64,000 nt of DNA from Paraburkholderia sp. NMBU_R16. Its GTDB lineage: Bacteria > Pseudomonadota > Gammaproteobacteria > Burkholderiales > Burkholderiaceae. Below, in pieces: positions 1 to 8,968 of the stretch. The notes beneath the pieces are model-generated. The model saw only the letters and a list, made by a program, of their open reading frames with translations. It made no database searches and was not told the origin of the DNA. Where the stretch lies: contig NZ_JAAAYE010000003.1 of assembly GCF_013282575.1 (NCBI RefSeq), positions 62,001 to 126,000 of the forward strand, read 5' to 3'. The stretch's first letter is position 1; every line of letters begins with the position of its first letter. Position numbers and translations under genes: made by a program.

Positions 1-642
1 GTTGGGCCGCAATCGCATGTCGACGCGAAAGACGTATCCATCCGCCGTCGGCTCGGCCAGCGCACCGATGAGCCGCCGGCCCAGGCGCGTGAAAAACTCC
101 TGCGTCGAGATGGACGGCCGCGCCGCGCCCGCGGTCTCGCCATCGTCCTCGTAGACGAAGATGAGATCGATATCCGACGATACGTTCAGCTCCCGGCCGC
201 CCAGCTTGCCCATGCCGACCACGCCCAGCACGAGCCGCTCGCCGCTCGGGCCGCGCGGCTCGCCGTAAAGCGCTTCGAGTTCGGCTTCGAGCGTGGCGAG
301 CGCATGCTGGATGGCGGCCTCGGCAAGATCGGTCATCGTGCCGGTCACCTCGTCGACATCCGCAAGACCGGCCAGATCGCGCTCCATGACTGCGCAGAAC
401 ACCTCGACGCGCAACCGTCGCAGCACGCGGCGCAGGGCATCCTCGTCCAGCCGCCCGGTGTCGGCGCTACCGCGGACCTGCCGCTCCAGCGCGGCGAGCG
501 CATTCAATCGGGCGTCGATGCGCTCGCGCGTGATGGGTGCGCGCGCCCAGTCGGCAATGAGCCCGTTCAGCTCGGGCCGCGCGGCGATCGCGCGTGCGGT
601 AAAAGACGAATAAGCGGAACTCAGGAGTGCGGTTGCAGTCAT
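1..642 (-). CDS. glnE: Bifunctional glutamine synthetase adenylyltransferase/deadenylase, N-terminal part (cut by window edge)
   Basis: GlnE adenylylates and deadenylylates glutamine synthetase in response to PII, tuning nitrogen assimilation in the cytoplasm. The minus-strand frame starts at the ATG at 642 and is still open at base 1, giving the first 214 residues of a protein that is usually above 900 residues. The nucleotidyltransferase signature is visible: GMGKLGGREL at about residues 143-152 followed by SSDIDLIF at 155-162, then the downstream DMRLRPN motif at the window edge. It is divergent from yhdP. The regulatory and second catalytic domains lie outside the window. The family call is secure; completeness of the gene cannot be judged. 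Confidence 0.95.
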   Translation of the reverse strand, partial: MTATALLSSAYSSFTARAIAARPELNGLIADWARAPITRERIDARLNALAALERQVRGSADTGRLDEDALRRVLRRLRVEVFCAVMERDLAGLADVDEVTGTMTDLAEAAIQHALATLEAELEALYGEPRGPSGERLVLGVVGMGKLGGRELNVSSDIDLIFVYEDDGETAGAARPSISTQEFFTRLGRRLIGALAEPTADGYVFRVDMRLRPN

Positions 643-815
643 GAACGATGTGGCTCGCGTGTTGCGCACGACATGGATGGGTGAGCAGCGCACCGGCGTT
701 TGTCGCGCGCCGGCAGCCCGCGCGGCACGGGCTTTGCGCGCCTCGCCCCGCGCCTGCGCTGTGTTACATTCGACGTCCGAAACGCCAAACTACCATACCC
801 CCGATCTGCCGCAGC

Positions 816-3800
816 ATGTCCGACAGCAAGGAATCCGTCGAAAAAGCCGTTGCCGGACGCATGCGCCACGATTCCCCGCTTCTGCGCCGGGTTTTCAAAG
901 CCACCCTGGCATTCGCCCTCGTCGTCTACTTCACGCTCGGCGCGGTGTTCATCGGACTGCGTTATGTCGTCTTGCCGCGCATCGACGATTTTCGGCCGCG
1001 GATCGAGGCGTTCATTTCCGCGCGGCTGCACGTCGAGCTGCGCATCGAAAAACTTGCCGCTCACTGGAATGGACTGGAGCCGGGCCTCGATGTGACCGGG
1101 CTCACGATCCGCGACCGCGACGGCAACATCGCGCTTTCGGTGCCCGATGCCCGCGCCTCCCTCTCATGGAGTTCGCTCATGCGTGGCAGGCCCGCGCTCG
1201 CGAGCCTCGTCGTCGAGCAACCCGATGTGCTCGTGACGCGCGCGGCAGACGGCTCCATCGCCGTCGCGGGCGTGCAGGTACCGACTACTCACACCGGCAA
1301 CGACACCACGTTTTCGAATTGGGTGCTCACGCAGCGCGCCATCGTGCTGCGCGACGGCACGCTGCGCTGGCGCGACAACCAGCGTAAAGCCCCCGAGCTG
1401 GCCCTGCGCCACATCCGGGCGGCCATCTTCAACGGAGCCTTCGAACACCGCGTAGCGCTGCAGGCTCCGCCCGAAGGCACGGTGCTCAAGGGAGCGCTCG
1501 ATTTTCGCGCGCGTTTTCGTCATCTGCCGCTGGCTGAAGTCGGCAAGCCCGCGAACTGGAATGGACAGGCCTATTTGTCGACGGGACCGGTCGATCTGCC
1601 CACGCTCGCGCGTTACGTGAAGATCCCGATGAAGCTCCATGCCGGGCGCATCGACAACGAAATCTGGGCGAATTTTTCGGGCGGCGCACTGCGTTCGGCG
1701 CGCGGACAGCTGCAAGGCGCCGATGTCGTCTTGCAGGTCCGGCCCGCGCAGCCACGGCTCGACCTGCCCGTCGCCCAATTCGGCTGGGCCGCCGACATCG
1801 AGCCGCAACGCGACTACCGCCTGCGCTTGTCGAATCTGCATGCCGAACTCGGACAGCCGCCGCTCGCCGATGGCACGCCGGTCTCGCGCACGCTCTCGTT
1901 CACCACGCTCACGGGCCGTTATCGCGTGCCCGATGTGGAGCACGGTCAGTTGATGAGCGTGGCGGGCGACCGCGTCGATCTGGGGGTGCTCGCCGAATTC
2001 ACTCGCGCGCTGCCGGTGCCGGAGCGTTTTCGCGACGAACTCGTACGGTTCGACCCGCGCGGACTCGTCGCCAACTACGTGATCGAAGTGGAGCGCGCGC
2101 GCCCCGACAACGCACTGGCTGCCAGCGAGCAGCGCGTCTCCGGTACCGCCCCGATCGTGCGCTACCGGTTTAAGGGCGACCTCGAAGGTATCAGCTTCGC
2201 GGCGCAGGAGCCGCCGCCGGGGCTGTCGCCGGCCGGGCATCCGCGTGCAGGCCTGCCCGGCGTCGAAAACCTCTGGGGCTCGATCGATGCCGACGAAGCC
2301 CATGGCAGCGTCACCGTCGACACCGCCGATACGACGCTCACGCTGCCCGGCGAATTCGACGATCCGCGCCTCGCGTTCGATCGGGTGCGCGGCCGCGGCC
2401 AATGGACCGTCACCGCTGCGCCCGGCCAGCCGCACAAGGCTTTCTCGATCACCGTTCCGGAACTCAGCGTCGAAAACGCCGATACGGCCGGCAGCGTCGT
2501 CGCGAGCTACGCCAATCCGGGCCATGGGCGCGGCACCCTCGATCTCTCGGCGAAAATCGAACGCGCCAAAGTCCCGACCATCCCGCGTTATTTGCCGACG
2601 AGCATCGGCGAACATCTGCGCCACTACCTCGGACATGGACTGCAAGACGGCATCGCCCGCAACGCGACCATCGAGGTCCATGGCGGGCTCGATCAGTTCC
2701 CCTACTCGCGCGATCCGAAAGCCGGCATCTTCCGCATCGTTGCACCGTTCACCGGCGCGCGCTTCGATCCCTCGCCGTTCCCCGCCAAGACGCTCGCCAC
2801 CGGCGCGCCCGATGTCTGGCCCGCGCTCGACGGCATCGATGGCGTCTTCTCGCTCGCCGAAAACGTGCTGCGTTTCGATATCGGTCGGGCGCGTTACAAG
2901 CGCGTCGTGCTGGACCGGGTGACCGGACGCATCGACGATCTCGGCAACCACGGCTCGGACCTCGTCATCGACGGCAAGGCGCACGGGCCGCTCGCCGATT
3001 TCCTCGACTATCTGAACGAAAGCGCGGCCGCCAGCCTCACCGGCCATGCGACGCAAAAGCTGCACGGGACCGGCCCGGCGACGCTCGCGCTCACGCTCAA
3101 GGTACCGCGCGGACCCGAGCCTCACGTGAGCGTGGACGGCACGGTCGGGCTCGAGGGAAACAGCCTCGCGCGCGAACAATGGCCACCGCTCGACGCGCTG
3201 ACCGGGCGGGTGCGTTTCACCGGGCACACCCTCGCCGTCGAGCGCGTGGCGGGACGATGGCTCGGCGGAGAAATCCGTGCAAACGGCGCGCTCGACGCCA
3301 AGGGCGCCTACACATTCGATGTCGCGGGACGCATCGCCGCCGACAGCGCGCGCGAACTCGGCATAGAGGGTCCCGCCGGAAAACTGCTGGGCCACCTGCA
3401 TGGCACGGCGCCTTATACGATCTCGGTGCGCGGCACGAAGAGCGGCCTACCGCAGATCGAAGCCCGTTCCGACCTGAGCGGACTCGGGCTCGACTTCCCG
3501 GCGCCGTTCGACAAGCCGCTCGGCACGCCGATGCCGTTTTCGCTCTCGGTCGATGCGGCGAAAACCGACACCGACGCGCAGACCGGGGCGTTGGCCCGCG
3601 CCGAGTTGCAGCTCGGGCCCGCGAGCGCGACCTACCTGCTGCGGCGCGGTGCCCGTGAACCGGGCGATCAGGCGTTGGAGGTGGTGCGCGGCGCGATCGG
3701 CATCGGTACGGCCGCGAGCATGCCGGCGCAAGGCGTCAGTACGACGGCCGAGCTTGCGTCGCTCGACGGCGATGGCTGGCGCGCAATCGCTTCCGAGCTG

Positions 3801-5039
3801 CGCGCCGCGGCCAGGCCGGCCCAAGCGCCACCTTCGGGACGAGCCGCATCGCCCAAGACGGCCGGCGGCATCGCGAGCCAGTTCATGCCGACTCACCTGA
3901 CAGCACATATCGACACCCTCAAGCTGCTCGAGCGCGAGTGGACCCACGTCGTCTTCGATGGCACGAGCTCCGACGACGACTGGCGCGCGCAACTCGCGTC
4001 GGATCAGGTGTCGGGTACGCTGTCGTGGCTACCCGGCACGCCGACCAACCGCAACGGGCTGCTGACCGCACACCTCTCGAAGGCGGCCGTTCCTGCCGCG
4101 GTGGGCAACGATCTCGTGCGGCAGATATCTTCGTCGACAGCCGAACGGATGCCGGCGATCGATCTCGTCGTCGACGAACTCAGCGTGCGCGGGCGCAGCT
4201 TCGGCCGGCTCGCCATCCAGGCGCACAATACCGATGAAGACGGCGTGCCCGTCTGGCAACTCGACAAGCTCGATCTCGCGAATCCGGCCGCGCATCTGTT
4301 GGCGACCGCGAATTGGCGCACACTGCGCCGGCTCGGCGACGACATCGATCCGAACTCGCCGCGCCGCACGGCGATCGATTTCAAGCTCGACATCGCCAAT
4401 GCCGGCGCGCTGCTCGATCAGTTCGGCCTGCCGCGCACGGTGAAGGGCGGCGCCGGTACGTTGTCGGGCAAGGTGGGCTGGCGCGGCGGCCCCACGGCCA
4501 TCGACTATCCGACGCTGCGCGGCCAGATGGCGCTCGATCTCCATCACGGGCAGATCCTCAAGGTCGACCCCGGCGTCGCGAAACTGCTCGGGGTGCTGAG
4601 CCTGCAGAGTCTCGCGCGCGTCGTCACGCTCAACTTCAGGGACGTCATCGGCGAAGGGTTGCCGTTCGAGCGCGTGACGGGCACGGGCCGGATCGCCGAC
4701 GGCATCGGTCGAACGGACGACTTTCATATCGTCACGGCGCCGGCGCGGGCCGACCTCTCGGGCACGGTCGATCTCGCGAAGGAAACGCAGGACCTGCGCG
4801 TGCAGGTGACCCCGACGGTCAACGCGGGCTCGGCCGTGATCGCGGCGACGATCGTCAATCCGTTGCTGGGGCTCGGCGCCTTCTTCGCCAACCTGGCCCT
4901 CTCGCAGTCGATCGCTCACGCGTTTGCCACGCACTACGCAATAACGGGGTCATGGTCGCAACCGCACGTCGAGCGGCTCACGGGCGATCGGGGTAAGATG
5001 GCTGCTCCAGCCGAAGCAACGGAATCGACAGGCAAGTGA
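816..5039 (+). CDS. yhdP: YhdP-family AsmA-like inter-membrane lipid transport protein
   Basis: Large envelope protein of the AsmA/YhdP family (DUF3971 plus AsmA-like C-terminus), about 1407 residues, close to the usual family length. Family members are anchored in the inner membrane and bridge the periplasm to move phospholipid to the outer membrane. A single hydrophobic segment lies at about residues 28-52, after a short basic N-terminus; the rest is a long beta-rich repetitive periplasmic region. I chose the ATG at 816 (MSDSKESVEK); the frame is open further upstream to 648, but that stretch overlaps the divergent glnE promoter region. The stop overlaps a possible GTG start of the next gene (GTGA at 5036-5039), suggesting co-transcription. 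Confidence 0.9.
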   Translation: MSDSKESVEKAVAGRMRHDSPLLRRVFKATLAFALVVYFTLGAVFIGLRYVVLPRIDDFRPRIEAFISARLHVELRIEKLAAHWNGLEPGLDVTGLTIRDRDGNIALSVPDARASLSWSSLMRGRPALASLVVEQPDVLVTRAADGSIAVAGVQVPTTHTGNDTTFSNWVLTQRAIVLRDGTLRWRDNQRKAPELALRHIRAAIFNGAFEHRVALQAPPEGTVLKGALDFRARFRHLPLAEVGKPANWNGQAYLSTGPVDLPTLARYVKIPMKLHAGRIDNEIWANFSGGALRSARGQLQGADVVLQVRPAQPRLDLPVAQFGWAADIEPQRDYRLRLSNLHAELGQPPLADGTPVSRTLSFTTLTGRYRVPDVEHGQLMSVAGDRVDLGVLAEFTRALPVPERFRDELVRFDPRGLVANYVIEVERARPDNALAASEQRVSGTAPIVRYRFKGDLEGISFAAQEPPPGLSPAGHPRAGLPGVENLWGSIDADEAHGSVTVDTADTTLTLPGEFDDPRLAFDRVRGRGQWTVTAAPGQPHKAFSITVPELSVENADTAGSVVASYANPGHGRGTLDLSAKIERAKVPTIPRYLPTSIGEHLRHYLGHGLQDGIARNATIEVHGGLDQFPYSRDPKAGIFRIVAPFTGARFDPSPFPAKTLATGAPDVWPALDGIDGVFSLAENVLRFDIGRARYKRVVLDRVTGRIDDLGNHGSDLVIDGKAHGPLADFLDYLNESAAASLTGHATQKLHGTGPATLALTLKVPRGPEPHVSVDGTVGLEGNSLAREQWPPLDALTGRVRFTGHTLAVERVAGRWLGGEIRANGALDAKGAYTFDVAGRIAADSARELGIEGPAGKLLGHLHGTAPYTISVRGTKSGLPQIEARSDLSGLGLDFPAPFDKPLGTPMPFSLSVDAAKTDTDAQTGALARAELQLGPASATYLLRRGAREPGDQALEVVRGAIGIGTAASMPAQGVSTTAELASLDGDGWRAIASELRAAARPAQAPPSGRAASPKTAGGIASQFMPTHLTAHIDTLKLLEREWTHVVFDGTSSDDDWRAQLASDQVSGTLSWLPGTPTNRNGLLTAHLSKAAVPAAVGNDLVRQISSSTAERMPAIDLVVDELSVRGRSFGRLAIQAHNTDEDGVPVWQLDKLDLANPAAHLLATANWRTLRRLGDDIDPNSPRRTAIDFKLDIANAGALLDQFGLPRTVKGGAGTLSGKVGWRGGPTAIDYPTLRGQMALDLHHGQILKVDPGVAKLLGVLSLQSLARVVTLNFRDVIGEGLPFERVTGTGRIADGIGRTDDFHIVTAPARADLSGTVDLAKETQDLRVQVTPTVNAGSAVIAATIVNPLLGLGAFFANLALSQSIAHAFATHYAITGSWSQPHVERLTGDRGKMAAPAEATESTGK

Positions 5040-5071
5040 CGCACGCCGTGCGCCATGCCCACCGGACACCC

Positions 5072-5914
5072 ATGAGCGATCCACACGCATTTCCGGCGCC
5101 TTTTCGCGTCGCAGCCGTCCAGATGGTCAGCACGCCCGAGCGCGTGCGCAATCTGCACGACGCCGGCCGTCTCATCGCCGAGGCGGCCGACAACGGTGCG
5201 CGGCTCGTCCTGCTGCCCGAGTACTTCTGCTTCATGGGCTTTCGCGACGCCGACAAGCTGGCCGTGCGCGAGCCTTACGGCGATGGGCCGATCCAGCGGT
5301 TTCTGGCCGATGCGGCACGCCGGCACGGCATCTGGATCATCGGCGGCACGCTTCCGCTCGCCGTCACGGATCCGGCGCCCGACGCCGAGCGCGTGCTGAA
5401 CACGACGCTCGTGTTCGATCCCGAGGGCAACGAGGCCGCGCGCTACGACAAGATCCACCTTTTCAACTTCGAAAAGGGCGCCGAATCGTTCGACGAAGCA
5501 CGCACGATCCGCGCGGGCCGCGACGTGCGCACGTTCGACGCGCCGTTCGGACGCGTGGGGCTGTCGGTTTGCTACGATTTGCGCTTTCCCGAGCTTTACC
5601 GGCGCATGGGCGATGTGGCGCTCATCGTCGTGCCGTCGGCGTTCACCTATACGACGGGGCGCGCGCATTGGGAGACGCTGCTGCGCGCGCGCGCCGTAGA
5701 AAACCAGTGCTACGTGCTCGCTGCGGCGCAAGGCGGCACGCATGAAAACGGCCGCCGCACGTGGGGCCACAGCATGCTGATCGACCCATGGGGCGAGATC
5801 GTCGACGTGCGCACCGGCGAAGGGCCCGGCATCGTTGCGGGCGAAATCGACGGCGCGCGCATCGACGAAGTGCGGCGCAGCCTCCCCGCGTGGCGCCACC
5901 GCGTCCTCTCCTAG
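5072..5914 (+). CDS. Carbon-nitrogen hydrolase (nitrilase superfamily, Nit1/Nit2-like)
   Basis: Cytoplasmic amidase of the nitrilase superfamily, 280 residues from the ATG at 5072. The catalytic Glu-Lys-Cys triad is readable: E50 in LLPEYF, K127 in YDKIHLFNF and C167 in SVCYDLRFPELYR. The YDLRFPELYR context is that of the Nit branch, whose studied members hydrolyse deaminated glutathione and related omega-amides; the actual substrate here is inferred only from that resemblance. A GTG at 5036 overlapping the yhdP stop is an in-frame alternative start that adds 12 residues. It sits between yhdP and tldD, probably in the same transcript. Confidence 0.9.
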   Translation: MSDPHAFPAPFRVAAVQMVSTPERVRNLHDAGRLIAEAADNGARLVLLPEYFCFMGFRDADKLAVREPYGDGPIQRFLADAARRHGIWIIGGTLPLAVTDPAPDAERVLNTTLVFDPEGNEAARYDKIHLFNFEKGAESFDEARTIRAGRDVRTFDAPFGRVGLSVCYDLRFPELYRRMGDVALIVVPSAFTYTTGRAHWETLLRARAVENQCYVLAAAQGGTHENGRRTWGHSMLIDPWGEIVDVRTGEGPGIVAGEIDGARIDEVRRSLPAWRHRVLS

Positions 5915-5993
5915 CCGTCATGCCCGACCGACCCATCGTTCGAACCCGGCCAGCCATCCCGACATTCACAGCCTCCTTTCTCGAACTATCCGC

Positions 5994-7460
5994 ATGAATA
6001 TCATCGAACCCGGCATTCGCAATCTCGCGACCGCGAAGGAAGTCTTGTTGGCCCCCTACGGTCTCGACGAGGCGTTGCTCACGCGTACGCTCGCCGATAT
6101 CTTCACGCACCGCGTCGACTATGCGGACCTCTACTTCCAGGCCACGCGCAGCGAAGCATGGAGCCTCGAGGAAGGCATCGTGAAGTCGGGGAGTTTCAGC
6201 ATCGACCAGGGCGTCGGCGTGCGCGCCGTCGCGGGCGATCGTACGGCATTCGCCTACTCCGACGACCTCTCGCCCGAAGCGTTGCGTCAGGCCGCCGAGG
6301 CCACGCGCTCGATCGCCAAGGCAGGCGGCGGCAAGCAAAAGATCAAGGCGGCGAGCGTCCTGAAGGGCATCGCGGGCCGCGATCTCTATCTGCCCGCCGA
6401 CCCGCTCGCCTCGCTCGACGCCACGGCGAAGGTCAAGCTGCTCGAGCGTGTCGAACAGATGGCGCGCGGGCGCGATCCGCGCATCACGCAAGTCATGGCA
6501 GGGCTCGCGGGCGAGTACGACATCGTGCTCGTCGCGCGCAGCGATGGCGTACTCGCCGCGGACGTGCGGCCGCTGGTGCGCGTCTCGGTCACCGTGATCG
6601 CCGAGCAAAACGGCCGGCGCGAGATCGGCACGGGCGGCGGCGGTGGCCGCTTCGATTACGGCTATTTCTCCGACCACGTACTCTCGAGCTATGTCGACGA
6701 TGCCGTCAATGCGGCGCTGGTCAACCTCGATGCGCGGCCGGCGCCGGCAGGCACCATGACCGTCGTGCTCGGGCCGGGCTGGCCCGGCGTGCTGCTGCAC
6801 GAGGCCATCGGCCACGGGCTCGAGGGAGACTTCAACCGCAAGGGGTCGTCCGCGTTTGCCGGCCGCATCGGCGAGCGCGTGGCGGCCAAGGGCGTCACGG
6901 TCGTCGACGACGGCACGCTACCGAACCGGCGCGGCTCGCTCAATATCGACGATGAGGGTAACGCCACGCAATGCACGACGCTGATCGAAGACGGCGTGCT
7001 CAAGGGCTATATCCAGGATTCGCTCAACGCGCGGCTCATGAAAATGCCGGTGACGGGCAACGCGCGGCGCGAATCGTACGCGGCGCTGCCGATGCCGCGC
7101 ATGACGAACACCTACATGCTCAACGGCGACAAAGACCCGGCCGAAATCATCGCATCGGTCAAGAACGGGCTTTACGCCGTGAACTTCGGCGGCGGTCAAG
7201 TCGACATCACGAACGGCAAGTTCGTGTTCTCGGCATCCGAGGCGTACATGATCGAAAACGGCAAGGTCACCTACCCTGTGAAGGGAGCGACGCTGATCGG
7301 CAGCGGTCCCGAATCGCTGAAGTACGTGACGATGATCGGCAACGACATGTCGCTCGATACCGGTGTCGGCATGTGCGGCAAGGAAGGACAGAGCGTACCC
7401 GTCGGCGTTGGTCAGCCGACGCTGCGCATCGAGAAGATGACGGTGGGCGGCACGCTTTGA
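5994..7460 (+). CDS. tldD: Metalloprotease TldD
   Basis: TldD (488 residues, typical length) is the catalytic subunit of the TldD/TldE zinc protease, which degrades unfolded peptides and processes some modified peptides such as microcins. The zinc motif HExxxH is at residues 269-274 (HEAIGH), followed by the conserved GLEGDF and FAGRIGE segments. The ATG at 5994 begins MNIIEPGIRNL, which fits family N-termini; the frame extends upstream without good support. The TldE/PmbA partner is not in this window, as is common in this group where the two genes are unlinked. The aroG promoter region follows. Confidence 0.95.
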   Translation: MNIIEPGIRNLATAKEVLLAPYGLDEALLTRTLADIFTHRVDYADLYFQATRSEAWSLEEGIVKSGSFSIDQGVGVRAVAGDRTAFAYSDDLSPEALRQAAEATRSIAKAGGGKQKIKAASVLKGIAGRDLYLPADPLASLDATAKVKLLERVEQMARGRDPRITQVMAGLAGEYDIVLVARSDGVLAADVRPLVRVSVTVIAEQNGRREIGTGGGGGRFDYGYFSDHVLSSYVDDAVNAALVNLDARPAPAGTMTVVLGPGWPGVLLHEAIGHGLEGDFNRKGSSAFAGRIGERVAAKGVTVVDDGTLPNRRGSLNIDDEGNATQCTTLIEDGVLKGYIQDSLNARLMKMPVTGNARRESYAALPMPRMTNTYMLNGDKDPAEIIASVKNGLYAVNFGGGQVDITNGKFVFSASEAYMIENGKVTYPVKGATLIGSGPESLKYVTMIGNDMSLDTGVGMCGKEGQSVPVGVGQPTLRIEKMTVGGTL

Positions 7461-7548
7461 ACCGGCTTCGAATCCGCGCGGGCGCGCGAAAAACATGCGT
7501 TGTTCGGTCGCCCCGCGTGGATTTTTCGCTTTTTTCCCCTCCGACGGC

Positions 7549-7577
7549 TTGTCAGCCGTGCCGGCAGAGCGTATAAA
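7549..7577 (+). promoter_or_regulatory. Sigma-70-type promoter for the aroG leader
   Basis: TTGTCA (7549-7554) and TATAAA (7572-7577) are separated by 17 bp, the optimal spacing, and lie just upstream of the leader peptide. Expected transcription start is near 7584, leaving about 30 nt before the leader ATG. It is the best-formed promoter I found in the window. Confidence 0.75.
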
Positions 7578-7613
7578 GCCGGGATACCCGTTACCAACGC
7601 GCTTTTCCCACTC

Positions 7614-7682
7614 ATGAGCCCGAAGTTTTACTTTTACTTCTTTTGGCATCTCAGTCCGCCGGCGGATCGAGAGGGGTGTTAG
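7614..7682 (+). CDS. Aromatic-amino-acid-rich leader peptide of aroG (attenuator leader)
   Basis: A 22-codon open frame, MSPKFYFYFFWH followed by LSPPADREGC and a TAG stop. Residues 5-11 are Phe-Tyr-Phe-Tyr-Phe-Phe-Trp: seven consecutive aromatic codons. This is the composition expected of an attenuation leader that senses Phe/Tyr/Trp-tRNA charging, as in the pheA and trp leaders of enterobacteria. It lies between a strong promoter and an intrinsic terminator, both upstream of aroG. I see no convincing Shine-Dalgarno sequence before the ATG, so its translation is inferred from composition and position. Confidence 0.7.
   Translation: MSPKFYFYFFWHLSPPADREGC
7658..7665 (+). promoter_or_regulatory. 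Candidate antiterminator segment in aroG leader
   Basis: GCCGGCGG at 7658-7665, inside the 3' part of the leader frame, is perfectly complementary to CCGCCGGC at 7713-7720, which forms the 5' arm of the terminator. Pairing of the two would preclude the terminator. A ribosome stalled on the aromatic codons (7626-7646) would leave this segment largely free, while one reaching the stop at 7680-7682 would cover it. The mechanism is inferred from this complementarity. Confidence 0.6.
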
Positions 7683-7707
7683 CGCGTGACGCGAACCTGA
7701 ATTCCCG

Positions 7708-7739
7708 AAAAACCGCCGGCGAGCCCGGCGGTTTTTTTT
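7708..7739 (+). terminator. Intrinsic terminator (attenuator) upstream of aroG
   Basis: Stem CCGCCGG (7713-7719) / CCGGCGG (7725-7731), with a 5-nt loop, extended by A-U pairs and followed by eight T residues (7732-7739). It ends about 120 nt before the aroG start, so it can only terminate the leader transcript or upstream read-through. Confidence 0.85.
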
Positions 7740-7859
7740 CGCCGCGACCCGCCAGCCCTGCACCTTCACTGTTCGTCCGCCGTATCCGGAACCACGCGGA
7801 ACCACGCCGAACGGATCGAGAGGTGCGTCCCACACCGAATCGACGAGGAGAAATACAGC

Positions 7860-8933
7860 ATGGCCCCGCACAATACCGACGATGTCCGCATTCGAGAACT
7901 CAAAGAGCTCACGCCGCCCGCTCACTTGATTCGCGAATTTCCGTGCACAGAGCCGGTCGCCGATCTGATCTACGGCGCGCGCACGGCGATGCATCGAATC
8001 CTGCACGGCATGGACGATCGTCTGATCGTCATCATCGGCCCTTGCTCGATCCACGATCCCGCGGCCGCACTCGACTACGCGCTTGCGCTCGTGCACGAGC
8101 GCAAGCGCTTCGCGAGCGAACTCGAGGTGGTCATGCGCGTCTACTTCGAAAAGCCGCGTACGACAGTCGGCTGGAAGGGGCTCATCAACGACCCTTACCT
8201 CGATAACAGCTTCAAGATCAACGACGGCCTGCGCGCCGCGCGCGAATTGCTCGTCGGCATCAACGAGCTCGGCATGCCCGCGGGGACCGAATACCTCGAT
8301 ATGATCAGCCCGCAATACATTGCGGATCTCGTCTCGTGGGGCGCGATCGGCGCGCGCACGACCGAGTCGCAAGTCCATCGCGAACTCGCCTCGGGGCTCT
8401 CGTGCCCGGTCGGTTTCAAGAACGGCACGGACGGCAACGTCAAGATCGCGGTCGATGCGATCAAGGCGGCCTCGCAACCGCACCACTTCCTCTCGGTGAC
8501 GAAGGGCGGCCACTCAGCCATCGTTTCCACGGCAGGCAACGAGGACTGCCATGTGATTCTGCGCGGCGGTACCACCCCGAACTACGATGCGCAAAGCGTC
8601 GATGCGGCGTGCTCCGCCATCGGCAAGGCAGGCCTCGCGGCGCGGCTCATGATCGATGCGAGTCACGCCAACAGCTCGAAAAAGCACGAGAACCAGATTC
8701 CCGTGTGCGCCGATATCGGAAGGCAGATCGCGGGCGGCGACGAGCGCATCGTCGGCGTGATGATCGAATCCCATCTCGTCGCGGGGCGCCAGGATCTGCA
8801 GGAGGGTTGCACGCTGACCTACGGCCAAAGCATCACCGATGCGTGCATCGGCTGGGACGAAAGCGTCGGCGTGCTGGAGGGATTGGCCGAGAGCGTCAAG
8901 CAGCGGCGCATCGTCCGCGGTAGCGGCAACTGA
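7860..8933 (+). CDS. aroG: 3-deoxy-7-phosphoheptulonate synthase (class I DAHP synthase)
   Basis: DAHP synthase condenses phosphoenolpyruvate and erythrose 4-phosphate in the first step of the shikimate pathway. The 357-residue length and the motifs GPCSIHDP, EKPRTTVGWKGL, GARTTESQ and DASHANSSKKH are those of the class I AroF/G/H enzymes. The ATG at 7860 has an AGGAGA ribosome site about 10 nt upstream. Expression is probably controlled by the upstream promoter, leader peptide and terminator. Which aromatic amino acid inhibits the enzyme cannot be read by eye. It converges with hmp. Confidence 0.95.
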   Translation: MAPHNTDDVRIRELKELTPPAHLIREFPCTEPVADLIYGARTAMHRILHGMDDRLIVIIGPCSIHDPAAALDYALALVHERKRFASELEVVMRVYFEKPRTTVGWKGLINDPYLDNSFKINDGLRAARELLVGINELGMPAGTEYLDMISPQYIADLVSWGAIGARTTESQVHRELASGLSCPVGFKNGTDGNVKIAVDAIKAASQPHHFLSVTKGGHSAIVSTAGNEDCHVILRGGTTPNYDAQSVDAACSAIGKAGLAARLMIDASHANSSKKHENQIPVCADIGRQIAGGDERIVGVMIESHLVAGRQDLQEGCTLTYGQSITDACIGWDESVGVLEGLAESVKQRRIVRGSGN

Positions 8934-8968
8934 AGCATCGATGCGCCAATGCGGTTCCGGCCTCCGAT

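Noticed and set aside
1164-3401. A 745-codon open frame antisense to yhdP
   Set aside because: It is a by-product of high third-position GC in yhdP; composition is Arg/Ala/Glu-rich without domains, and yhdP on the other strand is a full-length conserved gene.
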